From the NCBI GenBank assembly GCA_023441255.1, contig JAEZPW010000345.1, positions 1 through 24,027 on the forward strand: DNA of 24,027 bases, written 5' to 3'. The notes under the pieces are model-generated. The model was not told the DNA's origin. It searched no databases and was given only the letters and a program-made list of their open reading frames with translations. Each line of letters starts with the position of its first letter. The stretch's first letter is position 1. The DNA comes from Acidobacteriota bacterium. Its GTDB lineage: Bacteria > Acidobacteriota > Terriglobia > Terriglobales > Acidobacteriaceae. The position numbers and the translations under genes were made by a program. This document shows, one piece after another, positions 1 through 7,720 of this stretch.

Positions 1-2619
1 TTGCGTGTCGATGCGGTCGAGGATCACGCGCACCTTGTCGCCAAGCGAGTACTGCTTGCCGTTGCGCTGCCCAATGATCTGCTTCGTCGAGTCGTTGTAG
101 AAATACCGATCGTCGCTCAGGGTCGAGATCGGCACCAGCCCCTCGATGAACATGTCGGTGAGTTCGACGAAAAAACCGAACTTCGTCACCGAGATGATCA
201 GTGCGTCGAACTCTTCGCCGATGCGGTCGGCCATGAACTTGATCTTCTTCCAGTCCATCAGTTCGCGCTCGGCGTCGTCGGCTCGCCGTTCGGAGTTCGA
301 ACACTCCTCGGCAATCTCGTGGAGCACGTCAACGGGGATGGGCTCGGCTGTATCTACTCCCTCACGTACCCCAATAGTGGGTGCCGCGCCCTTCCCCTTC
401 AGGGGAGGGTGCGATGCAACGGCCCTGTCCTCGGCACGACCGAGTCGTCTCGGGCGCCTGGATTGTTCCGTTCCGTGCGAAGCCGAGGTCCGCGTGCGCA
501 TCTCCTCAGCACGCTTCGACCATGGTGAAGGCACTTCGGAGTCCGAAGGAACACCGCGTCCGGTCGGAATCGCTGTTTGCCCTTTGGGACTTTCTTTTCC
601 CGATGCAGAACCGTCCGCCAGCACCGCCTTCAATATCCGGTGCACGATCAAATCCGGATACCGCCGGATCGGCGATGTAAAGTGCGTGTATGTAGGTGCC
701 GCCAGGGCGAAGTGTCCTTCGTTCTCTTCGGAGTAGCGCGCCTGCTTCAGCGACCGCAACATCAGGAAGCTGAGGATTCGTTCTTCCGGCTTGCCGGCGA
801 TCTTCTGCGCCAGCTTCTGATACATCCGGGGCGTGATATGGATCTCCTCGGGGATCTCGAACTCGCGATGCCGCTGCCCTCCGCGTCCGGCTTGTGATCC
901 GTCCCGACGTCTTTGCCGGCGATCATCCGTGTAACTGAACTTCTTCACCGACAGCGCGCCCACGCCGAGTGAATATCCGAACCCTGCAGCAATGTTTTCA
1001 AAGTCCATGACCTTGCGCGGCTCGGGCTTCTCATGGATGCGGTACAGCGACGGCACGCCTTTCTGCTCGAGATAACTTGCGACGCACTCGTTCGCCGACA
1101 ACATGAACTCCTCGATCAGCCGATGCGCGAAGTTGCGCTCCGCACGCGTGATGGTCTTCATCAAGCCTTTTTCGTCGAACTCGATCTCCGGCTCCGGCAT
1201 GTCGAAGTCGATGGAGCCGCGCTTCTGCCGCTTGCGGTTCAGGATCAGCGCCAGCTCCTTCATCAGCTCGAAATTGTTCACCAGCGTCGCGTATTTCTGC
1301 CGCAAGACTTTGTCGCCTTCCAGGATTGCATTCACGTCGGTGTAGGTCATGCGGGCAGCGCTGTGAATGATGCCGGGGTTGATCTCGTAGCTCAGGATCT
1401 CGCCCTGGTGATCGATTTCCATCGTGCACGACATCACCAGCCGTTCGACCTGAGGCCGCAGCGAGCAGATGTTGGTCGAAAGCTCGACAGGCAACATGGG
1501 CACGGCACGATCGGGAAAATACACGGAATTGCCGCGCAGGCGGGCTTCCTCGTCGATCGCCGAACCCTGCGTCACGTAATGCGCCACGTCGGCTATATGC
1601 ACCTGCAGTTCGTAGTTGCCGTTGGCCAGGCGTTCAACGTAGACCGCGTCATCGAAATCGCGCGCCGTTTCACCGTCGATGGTCACGATCGGGAACGAAC
1701 GGTAGTCACGGCGGTGTTTCCGCTCGACGGCGGATATGACCTCCGGCACGTCCTGTGCTTCGTCCAGCACTTCAGCGGGGAACCGGTGCGGCAGGTGGTA
1801 CTTGCGGATGATGATCTCGACGTCAACGCCGAAGTCGTCCTCGTAGCCGAGTATCTCGATGACCCGCCCTTTGGGATTTTGCGTGGGCGTAGGCCAGTCC
1901 GTAATCTCGACGTCGACCACCACGCCCTCGAGATCTGAGAAGTCAACGGCACGTCGCCTGGCCTCTTTGCCCAGCACGCGGTGTCGCGACTTCTCTTGTG
2001 TAACGTCTGGTGTAGCGCCGAGTCTCTGACCGGGCGTGCTGCGCGAACGACCCACCGGTGAGGGCACCGGCGCTGCCTTCTGTGGGGGCGCTACAACTTC
2101 CGACCCGTGCGGGATAATCACGTCCTGCTTAATCTTTTCATCGATAGGCACCACGTAGTTGTAGCGGCTGCCGTAATGGAATGTCCCTACAACCGTCGGG
2201 TGCGTACGGCTCAAGACGCGAATGATCTGTCCCTCGGCACGGTCCCCTTCATTACGTATCGCCGTTACTTCTGCGAGCACGCGGTCGCCGTGCATGGCGT
2301 TGCCGATCGCGTGCGGATTGATGAAAACGTCGCCCCGAAACTTGAGCTGCTGGCGTGGGTCGGGAATGACAAAGCCATAACCGTCGCGATGCATCGACAG
2401 CCGACCGGTGATCTGGTTCCTGTTCGCCACGGCTTTGGGGAGCGAGAAGCGTTCGGAGTCGCCCAGCAACTGGCCGCGTCCCACCATGGTGGCCAGCAGT
2501 TCCGAGAGTTGCTGGCGTTCCTCGCCACGTGCGCCTAATTCGCGCACAAGTTGCTTGTAACCGGCGGATTGCTTCGGCTGGCGTGACAGATGGCGGAGCA
2601 CTGCCTGTTCGGAGATCAT
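1..2619 (-). CDS. rnr: Ribonuclease R (RNase II/RNB family), 3' end cut by window edge
   Basis: This is a processive 3'-5' exoribonuclease that degrades structured RNA in the cytoplasm. I read the minus strand and found 873 open codons from ATG at 2619 to the left edge. In order there is an N-terminal helical region, cold-shock domains (about 80-150 and 225-290), the RNB catalytic domain (about 300-770) and an S1 domain (from about 800, with ISVTKFGFFVEL near 809-820). The RNB metal-binding motif DGETARDFDDAVY carries D315, D321, D323 and D324. LYRIHEKP and HFTSPIRRYPDL are also present. The C-terminal tail lies outside the window. The visible part already exceeds the usual 700-810 residues because of two low-complexity inserts (about 176-218 and 669-763), which coincide with DNA inverted repeats. 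A basic Arg-rich stretch near the middle of RNB is a third, smaller oddity. The start was chosen because ATG ATC TCC GAA begins the conserved N-terminal helix; its Shine-Dalgarno site is weak. Identity is certain. Confidence 0.96.
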   Translation of the reverse strand, partial: MISEQAVLRHLSRQPKQSAGYKQLVRELGARGEERQQLSELLATMVGRGQLLGDSERFSLPKAVANRNQITGRLSMHRDGYGFVIPDPRQQLKFRGDVFINPHAIGNAMHGDRVLAEVTAIRNEGDRAEGQIIRVLSRTHPTVVGTFHYGSRYNYVVPIDEKIKQDVIIPHGSEVVAPPQKAAPVPSPVGRSRSTPGQRLGATPDVTQEKSRHRVLGKEARRRAVDFSDLEGVVVDVEITDWPTPTQNPKGRVIEILGYEDDFGVDVEIIIRKYHLPHRFPAEVLDEAQDVPEVISAVERKHRRDYRSFPIVTIDGETARDFDDAVYVERLANGNYELQVHIADVAHYVTQGSAIDEEARLRGNSVYFPDRAVPMLPVELSTNICSLRPQVERLVMSCTMEIDHQGEILSYEINPGIIHSAARMTYTDVNAILEGDKVLRQKYATLVNNFELMKELALILNRKRQKRGSIDFDMPEPEIEFDEKGLMKTITRAERNFAHRLIEEFMLSANECVASYLEQKGVPSLYRIHEKPEPRKVMDFENIAAGFGYSLGVGALSVKKFSYTDDRRQRRRDGSQAGRGGQRHREFEIPEEIHITPRMYQKLAQKIAGKPEERILSFLMLRSLKQARYSEENEGHFALAAPTYTHFTSPIRRYPDLIVHRILKAVLADGSASGKESPKGQTAIPTGRGVPSDSEVPSPWSKRAEEMRTRTSASHGTEQSRRPRRLGRAEDRAVASHPPLKGKGAAPTIGVREGVDTAEPIPVDVLHEIAEECSNSERRADDAERELMDWKKIKFMADRIGEEFDALIISVTKFGFFVELTDMFIEGLVPISTLSDDRYFYNDSTKQIIGQRNGKQYSLGDKVRVILDRIDTQ
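385..413. repeat. GC-rich hairpin repeat inside rnr coding sequence
   Basis: A stem of about 12 bp with one bulged T pairs GCGCCCTTCCCC with GGGGAGGGTGCG around a 4-nt loop. It lies in the segment encoding the extra region at residues about 669-763 of RNase R. It resembles an intergenic REP-type palindrome more than ordinary coding sequence. Its repeat status is inferred from structure; only one copy of this exact hairpin is in the window. Confidence 0.5.
2011..2095. repeat. Inverted repeat TGTAGCGCC ... GGCGCTACA within rnr
   Basis: Perfect 9-bp arms at 2011-2019 and 2087-2095 enclose about 67 bp. The segment encodes a Pro/Ala/Arg-rich insert between the two cold-shock domains of RNase R. 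The arm sequence TGTAGCGCCG recurs in the intergenic inverted repeat at 7106-7170. This suggests a dispersed element that is tolerated in frame inside a gene. Confidence 0.5.
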
Positions 2620-2653
2620 TTCGCGCGTTCTTTCATTCAATATCTATCATGCT

Positions 2654-2680
2654 TGTCATTCCGAGTGCAGCGAGCGACTT
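2654..2680 (+). repeat. REP-like element (TGTCATTCCGAG type), single degenerate copy
   Basis: The stretch begins TTGTCATTCCGAG and continues through CAGCGAGCGAC. It matches the family found at 7550, 18034 and 19542, which typically reads TGTCATYCCGAGCGAAGCGAGG. It sits in the divergent intergenic space between rnr and the subtilase. Confidence 0.5.
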
Positions 2681-2793
2681 CTACTCCCACCACGGCTGTT
2701 ATTCGGCGAAGTTCGCTCGCGCGCGTGCTTGTCAGACCGCGACAGTGCATTCTAAAACGGAACTATCACTGTAAAGATGGCGCAGGTCGTCCT

Positions 2794-2822
2794 TTGACAG
2801 GCCAGAGTTCCTGGTGCACACT
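2794..2822 (+). promoter_or_regulatory. Candidate promoter for the subtilase gene
   Basis: A perfect -35 hexamer TTGACA (2794-2799) is followed, after 17 nt, by a weak -10 CACACT (2817-2822). This would give a leader of about 45-50 nt. The subtilase start has a GAGGA ribosome-binding site 5 nt upstream of ATG 2876. The -10 match is poor, so the call is tentative. Confidence 0.35.
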
Positions 2823-2875
2823 GCTTCGCTGTCGTAATTTGCCCCCGTCCTGATACTTCGCAATACGAGGAATAT

Positions 2876-5800
2876 ATGCGCACCCTATTGCGCTGTGCCG
2901 TTGTTGCCGCCCTTTTCCTTACATCATTCGATACTTTCAGCCAGGCTTCGGGTGTTGGATACAGGACTGCGCAACAAGATTATGTACCCGGGCAGGTTCT
3001 CGTCCGCTTTCGTGCCGGCAAGAGCGCCTCGGCCAAATCGGCAGCGCATATGCGGGTACAGGGCGTGGTGCGCCGGCAATACAAGCTTGTGCCGGACCTG
3101 CAACTGGTCGAGCTGCCAAAAGAGGTCAGCGTCCAGAAAGCCGTCGTGGAGTATCGCAGCGATCCCAACGTGCTTTACGCGGAACCGAATTACATCCGGC
3201 GGGTGACGCAATCACCCTCGGCTCCGAACGATCCGATGTTCGCGGACCTCTGGGGCATGCACAATACCGGAGCGAACGGCGGCACGTCAGGCGCTGACAT
3301 CAAGGCTCCTGAAGCGTGGGCGATAAGCACGGGAGATAAAAAGGTCGTCGTGGCCGTGATTGACACCGGCATCGACTATAAGCACCCCGATCTCAGCGCG
3401 AACATCTGGACCAACACGCTCGACTGCAACACCAACGGCATTGACGATGACGGCGACGGTTACATCGACGACTGCCACGGCATCGACACCGTCAACCTCG
3501 ACTCCGATCCGATGGACGATCACGGTCACGGCACTCACGTTGCGGGCACGATTGGCGCAATCGGCAACAATGGCGTGGGCGTGGTTGGCGTGAATTGGGC
3601 GGTCACTATTATCCCCTGCAAGTTCCTCGATGCCGGCGGCTTCGGCAGCGACGAGGGGGCCATCGCCTGCCTTGACTGGTTGGCTACTCTGAAGCAGCGC
3701 GGGGTGAACATCGTCGCCACCAGCAACAGCTGGGGCGGTGGAGGCTACGGCCAGGCCCTCAAGGACGCGATTCAGAGGCATCGCGACCTCGGTATTTTGT
3801 TTATCGCCGCCGCCGGAAACGCAGCCTCGGACAATGATGCTGGTGACTTCTATCCTTCCAATTACGGCCTTGCCAACATCATATCGGTGGCCGCGACCAC
3901 GCGCACTGATGCGCTGGCCGTCTTCTCCGATTACGGACGCCACACCGTTCACATCGGCGCTCCCGGTGAGGACATCCAGAGCACTCTTCCTGATAACCAG
4001 TACGGCAGCAAAAGCGGCACCTCGATGGCCACACCGCACGTGACCGGCACCGTGGCGCTGCTGGCGGCGGCATATCCTGAACTGGACTGGAAACAGCTGA
4101 AGAACCGCATAATCAGCAGCGGCGATGTCATCCCCTCGCTTCAGTCCACGATCACCGGACGCCGCCTGAACGCCTACTCGGCACTTACATGCAGCAACTC
4201 CGAAGTGCTTTCGTTCCTGACGCCTTACAAGGCGCTGCTCCTCGGAAGTGTCGGTAAGCCGTTCCGTGTTACCGCCCTGCACATCAACTGCGAGGCGCCC
4301 GCAGGCCCGGTCAACGCCACTGTCGCAGGCACCACTATCACTCTGCAGGATGACGGTGGGGACCTGGACGAGATCGCCGGAGACGGCGTCTACTCCGGCG
4401 AATGGATACCTACCGCTCCGGGCGCGTACACCATTGCGCTGGGCACTGAAAGCCACGCCGTCCTGGTCGATCCTTACACGCCATCTTCGCCCACCATGGA
4501 GTGGCGCGACATCAGTTCCAGCGGCACCGGTCTTGCGCTCTCGGGAGGATTCCTGGGTGTTCCCGCTTTTCTGCAATTGCCTTTGCCGTTGTCACTGACC
4601 GGACGCGGCGTCGACTCCGTCACGATTTCGCCCGACGGACTCATCGCGGTCCCGACCACATGGTTCTTGCCGGCGTCGACCAGCGAATTGCCCCTTGCGC
4701 AGACGGATATCGTGCTGGCGCCATTCAACGATTCCCTTTATGCAGACGGCGCGGTTAACACGCGCAACGTTTTCTGGGCCGTGCTGGGCGACGCTCCCAA
4801 CCGCGAACTCGTCATCGAGTGGCGCGACGTGCCTCACTCGGACTGCTCGTCTCCGAGCGATGGCGGAGTGACTTTTCAGGTCGTGCTGTTCGAGAACAAG
4901 ACTGACGTTTTGTACAACTACAAGGATGTCGTCTTTGGAGGCGCCTGCGCCGCGCATGACAAAGGAGCGACAGCAAGCGTCGGCATCCAGCCAGGTACCG
5001 ACTCCGCCGTCCAGTACAGCTTTAAGAACGCCGGTCTCGCAGACAACATGGCCATCTTGTGGAAGCTCATGCCGGAATTCCCGGAAAATCCCGTTCCGAC
5101 GCTGGCTTCCATCAATCCTCCCTGGTTCGTTGCGAGTACGTACTTCACCGGCTTGTCCCTCGACGCACAAGGATCCAACTTCACCAAGTCCTCCGTCGTG
5201 CTCGTGGATGGCCACCCGCGTCCTGCTTACTATGTCAGTCCGGCCGAATCCTTCATTTCATTCCTTCAGGCCGACTTCGCTCAGCCACGGACGGTGAAGG
5301 TCGCCATGTTCAACGCGCTTCCCGGAGGCGGAAAGTCGCAGGCCGTCGACTACGAATTCAAGCAGCAGGATTTCGCCCTGCAACTCACAAGCAGCACCGT
5401 TGATCTGACCGGAACGACCTCTGGGACAACTACCGTAACCCTAAACCCGGCTCCCGCCGTGGTTGACCCGGTTAAATTCACGTGCAGCACGACTGACCCG
5501 CGACTTACCTGCGAGTTGTCACTCACCGACACTTACGGGTCGTTTACAGCGCCGGTGCATTCGCTGCTCACGATCCACCGGTCTGGTTCGGCCTCCACCT
5601 CGGCGAGCCTGCGAGAAGCGCCACCGCCAACAAGGCGGCAGGCTCCCTGGGGCATGATGTTCGCCGCCAGCTTGGCCTTTGCCGGCGGTTGCGTTCACGT
5701 GCGCGGCTCGCGGAAGCGGCTCGCAGCCATGCTGGTGATCGTCTTCGCGATCGCGGCAACCCAGTTCGCTTGTGGCGGCGGTGGTGGCGATCACACTCCT

Positions 5801-6112
5801 CCCGCCACCTCGGCCAGTATGTTCGCCAATCCGACGAGCATTGTGACTGGGCAGACTTCGACCCTTTCCTGGTCGACCGGCAATGCGACCACTGTCACCC
5901 TGGACGGCGCAGCCGTGGCCAAGTTCGGAACTAAGTCGGTGTCTCCGGCCACCACAACCACCTATCATCTCGTCGCCCAGGGGGCTGGCGGAAATAAGGA
6001 GGCTACCGCCACCGTGACCGTTATCCAGGCGACAACGGCGACCGTGACCGTTACGGTCACCGCAGCCGGAATCGAGAGGACCACCACGGTCACCGTTCTG
6101 ATGCCGTCATAA
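2876..6112 (+). CDS. Secreted/membrane-anchored subtilisin-like serine protease (S8) with C-terminal anchor and Ig-like tail
   Basis: An exported S8 endopeptidase of 1078 residues. The signal peptide spans about 1-25. An inhibitor-like propeptide follows (YVPGQVLVRF at 36-45 to YAEPNY near 105). The catalytic domain is about 130-440 and has a complete triad: D163 in VIDTGID, H218 in HGHGTHVAG and S383 in GTSMATPH. The oxyanion Asn is N315 in AAAGN. Next come a beta-domain with an acidic DDGGDLDEIAGDG loop (probably calcium-binding), further beta-rich regions and an IPT/TIG-like stretch. Near 924-965 two hydrophobic helices flank the basic RGSRKR and end in FAC(966)GGGGG. About 110 residues of Thr/Val-rich Ig-like sequence follow. 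The catalytic domain probably lies outside the cytoplasmic membrane. The gene stands alone and has a clear GAGGA ribosome-binding site. The substrate is unknown; degradation of environmental protein is an inference. Confidence 0.93.
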   Translation: MRTLLRCAVVAALFLTSFDTFSQASGVGYRTAQQDYVPGQVLVRFRAGKSASAKSAAHMRVQGVVRRQYKLVPDLQLVELPKEVSVQKAVVEYRSDPNVLYAEPNYIRRVTQSPSAPNDPMFADLWGMHNTGANGGTSGADIKAPEAWAISTGDKKVVVAVIDTGIDYKHPDLSANIWTNTLDCNTNGIDDDGDGYIDDCHGIDTVNLDSDPMDDHGHGTHVAGTIGAIGNNGVGVVGVNWAVTIIPCKFLDAGGFGSDEGAIACLDWLATLKQRGVNIVATSNSWGGGGYGQALKDAIQRHRDLGILFIAAAGNAASDNDAGDFYPSNYGLANIISVAATTRTDALAVFSDYGRHTVHIGAPGEDIQSTLPDNQYGSKSGTSMATPHVTGTVALLAAAYPELDWKQLKNRIISSGDVIPSLQSTITGRRLNAYSALTCSNSEVLSFLTPYKALLLGSVGKPFRVTALHINCEAPAGPVNATVAGTTITLQDDGGDLDEIAGDGVYSGEWIPTAPGAYTIALGTESHAVLVDPYTPSSPTMEWRDISSSGTGLALSGGFLGVPAFLQLPLPLSLTGRGVDSVTISPDGLIAVPTTWFLPASTSELPLAQTDIVLAPFNDSLYADGAVNTRNVFWAVLGDAPNRELVIEWRDVPHSDCSSPSDGGVTFQVVLFENKTDVLYNYKDVVFGGACAAHDKGATASVGIQPGTDSAVQYSFKNAGLADNMAILWKLMPEFPENPVPTLASINPPWFVASTYFTGLSLDAQGSNFTKSSVVLVDGHPRPAYYVSPAESFISFLQADFAQPRTVKVAMFNALPGGGKSQAVDYEFKQQDFALQLTSSTVDLTGTTSGTTTVTLNPAPAVVDPVKFTCSTTDPRLTCELSLTDTYGSFTAPVHSLLTIHRSGSASTSASLREAPPPTRRQAPWGMMFAASLAFAGGCVHVRGSRKRLAAMLVIVFAIAATQFACGGGGGDHTPPATSASMFANPTSIVTGQTSTLSWSTGNATTVTLDGAAVAKFGTKSVSPATTTTYHLVAQGAGGNKEATATVTVIQATTATVTVTVTAAGIERTTTVTVLMPS

Positions 6113-6129
6113 TTGCGTATGTCATTCAA

Positions 6130-6153
6130 GTCGGGCGGGATGACCCGTCCGAC
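6130..6153 (+). terminator. Hairpin after subtilase gene, terminator-like
   Basis: A 10-bp stem (GTCGGGCGGG with CCCGTCCGAC, one G-U pair) closes a 4-nt ATGA loop 18 nt after the stop codon. There is no U tract, so it may be a Rho-assisted or mRNA-stabilising structure instead of a classical intrinsic terminator. Confidence 0.45.
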
Positions 6154-6201
6154 GTAATCCGTGGTAAGAATCTTTTGTCTGGGACTGTTAAGGTGTTTTT
6201 C

Positions 6202-6210
6202 TGATATAAG
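6202..6210 (+). promoter_or_regulatory. Extended -10 promoter element upstream of bactofilin
   Basis: TGaTATAAG fits the extended -10 consensus TGnTATAAT with one mismatch. I see no good -35 at 16-18 nt. Transcription from here would give a leader of about 215 nt before ATG 6431. Confidence 0.35.
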
Positions 6211-6430
6211 AACTGCTACCCACGTTGGAATATTTACTCAACGCTGGCAATCGAAATGGAGCTGTGATTCTGCCCCAAAGCTATGGGTGATTTGCGGAAA
6301 TCCAGCATCTCTCTTCTCTTTCAACGCGAGTTGAACACCAGGATTTTGGCCCGCGGTGGAGAGCAGTTTGGCCACCTGAATGCCACAGAAGTTTAGCCAG
6401 TGAAAATTTCCGGAGGAAGTACCCGTCATT

Positions 6431-6934
6431 ATGTGGAAGCCCACGAATCAACCGACACCGAACTCCACGCCTGAACAACCGCAGCAACGTCCGGCAACCA
6501 CCACTTACACCCCGGCCGCCAGCGAGCCCGCGCCTGTGGCCGCGCCGCGCAATGCCACCCTGAACACGGGTGACCAGGCCACAATCGGAAAGTCGCTCGT
6601 CATCAAGGGCGAGGTCACCGGTTCGGAGTCGCTTTACATCGACGGCCGCGTTGAAGGTTCGATCACGCTGAACGGCAATCGCGTGACGGTCGGCCGCAAT
6701 GGCGTCGTCGCCGCCAACATCAGCGCGCGCGAAATCGTTGTACTGGGCAAGGTCCGCGGCAACCTGAACGCCACCGACCGCGTTGACATCCGCAACGAAG
6801 GCTCGCTTACCGGCGACGTCGTGGCCCAGCGCATCTCGATCGAAGACGGTGCGTACTTCAAGGGCGGCATCGACATCCGCAAGCCCGGCCAGAAGGACCA
6901 GAAGGAAGACCAGGCCGCAGCAAAGGCCGTCTAG
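6431..6934 (+). CDS. Bactofilin-family polymer-forming cytoskeletal protein
   Basis: A 167-residue protein with a Pro/Gln/Thr-rich disordered N-terminus (about 1-40). A single bactofilin (DUF583) beta-helix domain follows (about 45-150), with the typical short turns GKSLVIKGEV, LYIDGRVEGSI and VVLGKVRGN. The tail is charged and Lys-rich. Bactofilins assemble nucleotide-free filaments on the inner face of the membrane and organise cell shape or local peptidoglycan synthesis. An M23 peptidase, a common bactofilin partner elsewhere, lies about 11.5 kb downstream and is not adjacent. The start is well set by GGAGGAAG about 11 nt upstream. The gene appears to be a single unit followed by a strong hairpin. 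The family call is firm; the specific cellular role is inferred. Confidence 0.92.
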   Translation: MWKPTNQPTPNSTPEQPQQRPATTTYTPAASEPAPVAAPRNATLNTGDQATIGKSLVIKGEVTGSESLYIDGRVEGSITLNGNRVTVGRNGVVAANISAREIVVLGKVRGNLNATDRVDIRNEGSLTGDVVAQRISIEDGAYFKGGIDIRKPGQKDQKEDQAAAKAV

Positions 6935-6975
6935 TTCACGAGATCTTTTTTCGTCGACGATGTCGTCGACGGTGC

Positions 6976-7005
6976 CCCACATCTGCCGCTTTTAGCAGAT
7001 GTGGG
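6976..7005. repeat. Perfect 11-bp hairpin CCCACATCTGC / GCAGATGTGGG
   Basis: The arms at 6976-6986 and 6995-7005 are perfectly complementary around an 8-nt loop, 41 nt after the bactofilin stop. There is no U tract. From general familiarity with acidobacterial intergenic DNA I suspect a dispersed palindromic repeat that may also protect the 3' end of the bactofilin mRNA. Confidence 0.6.
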
Positions 7006-7105
7006 TTGAGGACGGGTTCAGACCCGCCCTGAATAGACACAGCATTGGACCCCGCGTTCGCCAGGCTGACGCGGGCACGCCACCAACAGAAGCGACAGAG
7101 CGAGT

Positions 7106-7170
7106 TTGTGTAGCGCCGGATCTTTCGCCAGCCGAAGCGCATGACCGGTTCGACAGCCGGCACTACACAA
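7106..7170. repeat. Inverted repeat TTGTGTAGCGCCGG ... CCGGCACTACACAA
   Basis: Fourteen-bp arms (13/14 complementary) at 7106-7119 and 7157-7170 enclose 37 bp. The TGTAGCGCCG core is shared with the inverted repeat inside rnr at 2011-2095, so the two probably belong to one dispersed family. Confidence 0.5.
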
Positions 7171-7237
7171 GCCAAGCAGGCGGCGCCGCGACTTGGCGCG
7201 CCATGATCGCCCGCAGAGGCGAGAGGCAGAAGCTGTA

Positions 7238-7444
7238 ATGGTTGAGAAAATTCTCCAGATGCTGCGGATGGCCTGTCCGCACAAGAACATGTCACACCCG
7301 TTCGCCAGCGGTTCCAGTACGCCGCAAAGCAAAAAGACGGATTGGGAACCGGTCGGCTCCGTGCGTGCCGGTCACTACGTCGTCTGCCTCGACTGTGGAC
7401 GCAAGTTCAATTATGACTGGGCCAACATGAAGGTCATGAAGTAA
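7238..7444 (+). CDS. Small putative zinc-binding protein, function unknown
   Basis: A 68-residue protein. Potential metal ligands are C13 and H15 (CPH), H20, and the pair C50/C53 in VVCLDCGRKFNYDW. This gives a split zinc-ribbon-like arrangement with ligand groups about 35 residues apart. There is no signal peptide or membrane segment. The start at ATG 7238 was chosen because the alternative at 7193 reads Arg-rich and falls close to the repeat region; a GAGAGG site lies 11 nt upstream of 7238. I do not recognise a named family. The codon pattern and the compact aromatic C-terminus suggest a real gene. It is monocistronic, between repeat clusters. Confidence 0.7.
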   Translation: MVEKILQMLRMACPHKNMSHPFASGSSTPQSKKTDWEPVGSVRAGHYVVCLDCGRKFNYDWANMKVMK

Positions 7445-7486
7445 GCCAGATCGCGCAATGACAATTCTCCCGACGCATAGTCTCCC

Positions 7487-7633
7487 GGCGCTTGTCATTG
7501 CGAAAGTGTGTGATGTTCTTGTAATCCCGAGCGAAGAGTGTGTGACTTTTTGTCATCCCGAGCGAAGCGAGGGACCCCTACCCGCTGAAACACAGCTTCC
7601 GTAGCGATTCCTCGCCGCCGCTCGGAATGACAA
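7487..7633. repeat. Cluster of REP-like elements
   Basis: Three direct copies begin near 7490 (CTTGTCATTGCGAAAG), 7519 (TTGTAATCCCGAGCGAAG) and 7550 (TTGTCATCCCGAGCGAAGCG). An inverted copy lies at 7610-7633 (rc TTGTCATTCCGAGCGGCG). The last direct copy and the inverted one form an imperfect 23-24 bp inverted repeat around about 37 bp, as in composite REP elements. The cluster lies between the small Cys protein and the SDR gene. Confidence 0.7.
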
Positions 7634-7720
7634 CGCCGCTAGTTTCAAAGTGGGCTTTCCGCCAACTTCGCCCGCTTCTGCTCCAGTAACTCCCCGCGCT
7701 TGTCCCTCATCTACTCCTCC

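Larger units (their letters stand above)
6113..6430. other. Intergenic region between subtilase and bactofilin
   Basis: No gene is supported in these 318 bases. They hold a strong hairpin just after the subtilase stop, an extended -10 element at 6202-6210, and then a roughly 220-nt leader up to the bactofilin ribosome-binding site GGAGGAAG (6412-6419). Confidence 0.6.
6935..7237. other. Intergenic region with hairpin and inverted repeats
   Basis: I support no gene here; open frames in this stretch look random. It contains a short palindrome (GTCGAC...GTCGAC, 6953-6970), the perfect hairpin at 6976-7005, and the inverted repeat at 7106-7170. Confidence 0.55.

Noticed and set aside
1033..1938. 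301-codon open frame on the plus strand
   Set aside because: It is antisense to RNase R, whose minus-strand translation carries clear RNB motifs. The plus-strand product is His/Arg/Val-rich without a family pattern.
3287..4576. 429-codon open frame on the minus strand
   Set aside because: It overlaps the subtilase catalytic domain in antisense. High GC with third-position bias makes such mirror frames open.
6044..6060. Palindrome GTGACCGTTACGGTCAC at the end of the subtilase gene
   Set aside because: It encodes TVTVTV in a beta-strand tail. The Thr/Val codon repeats explain the symmetry.
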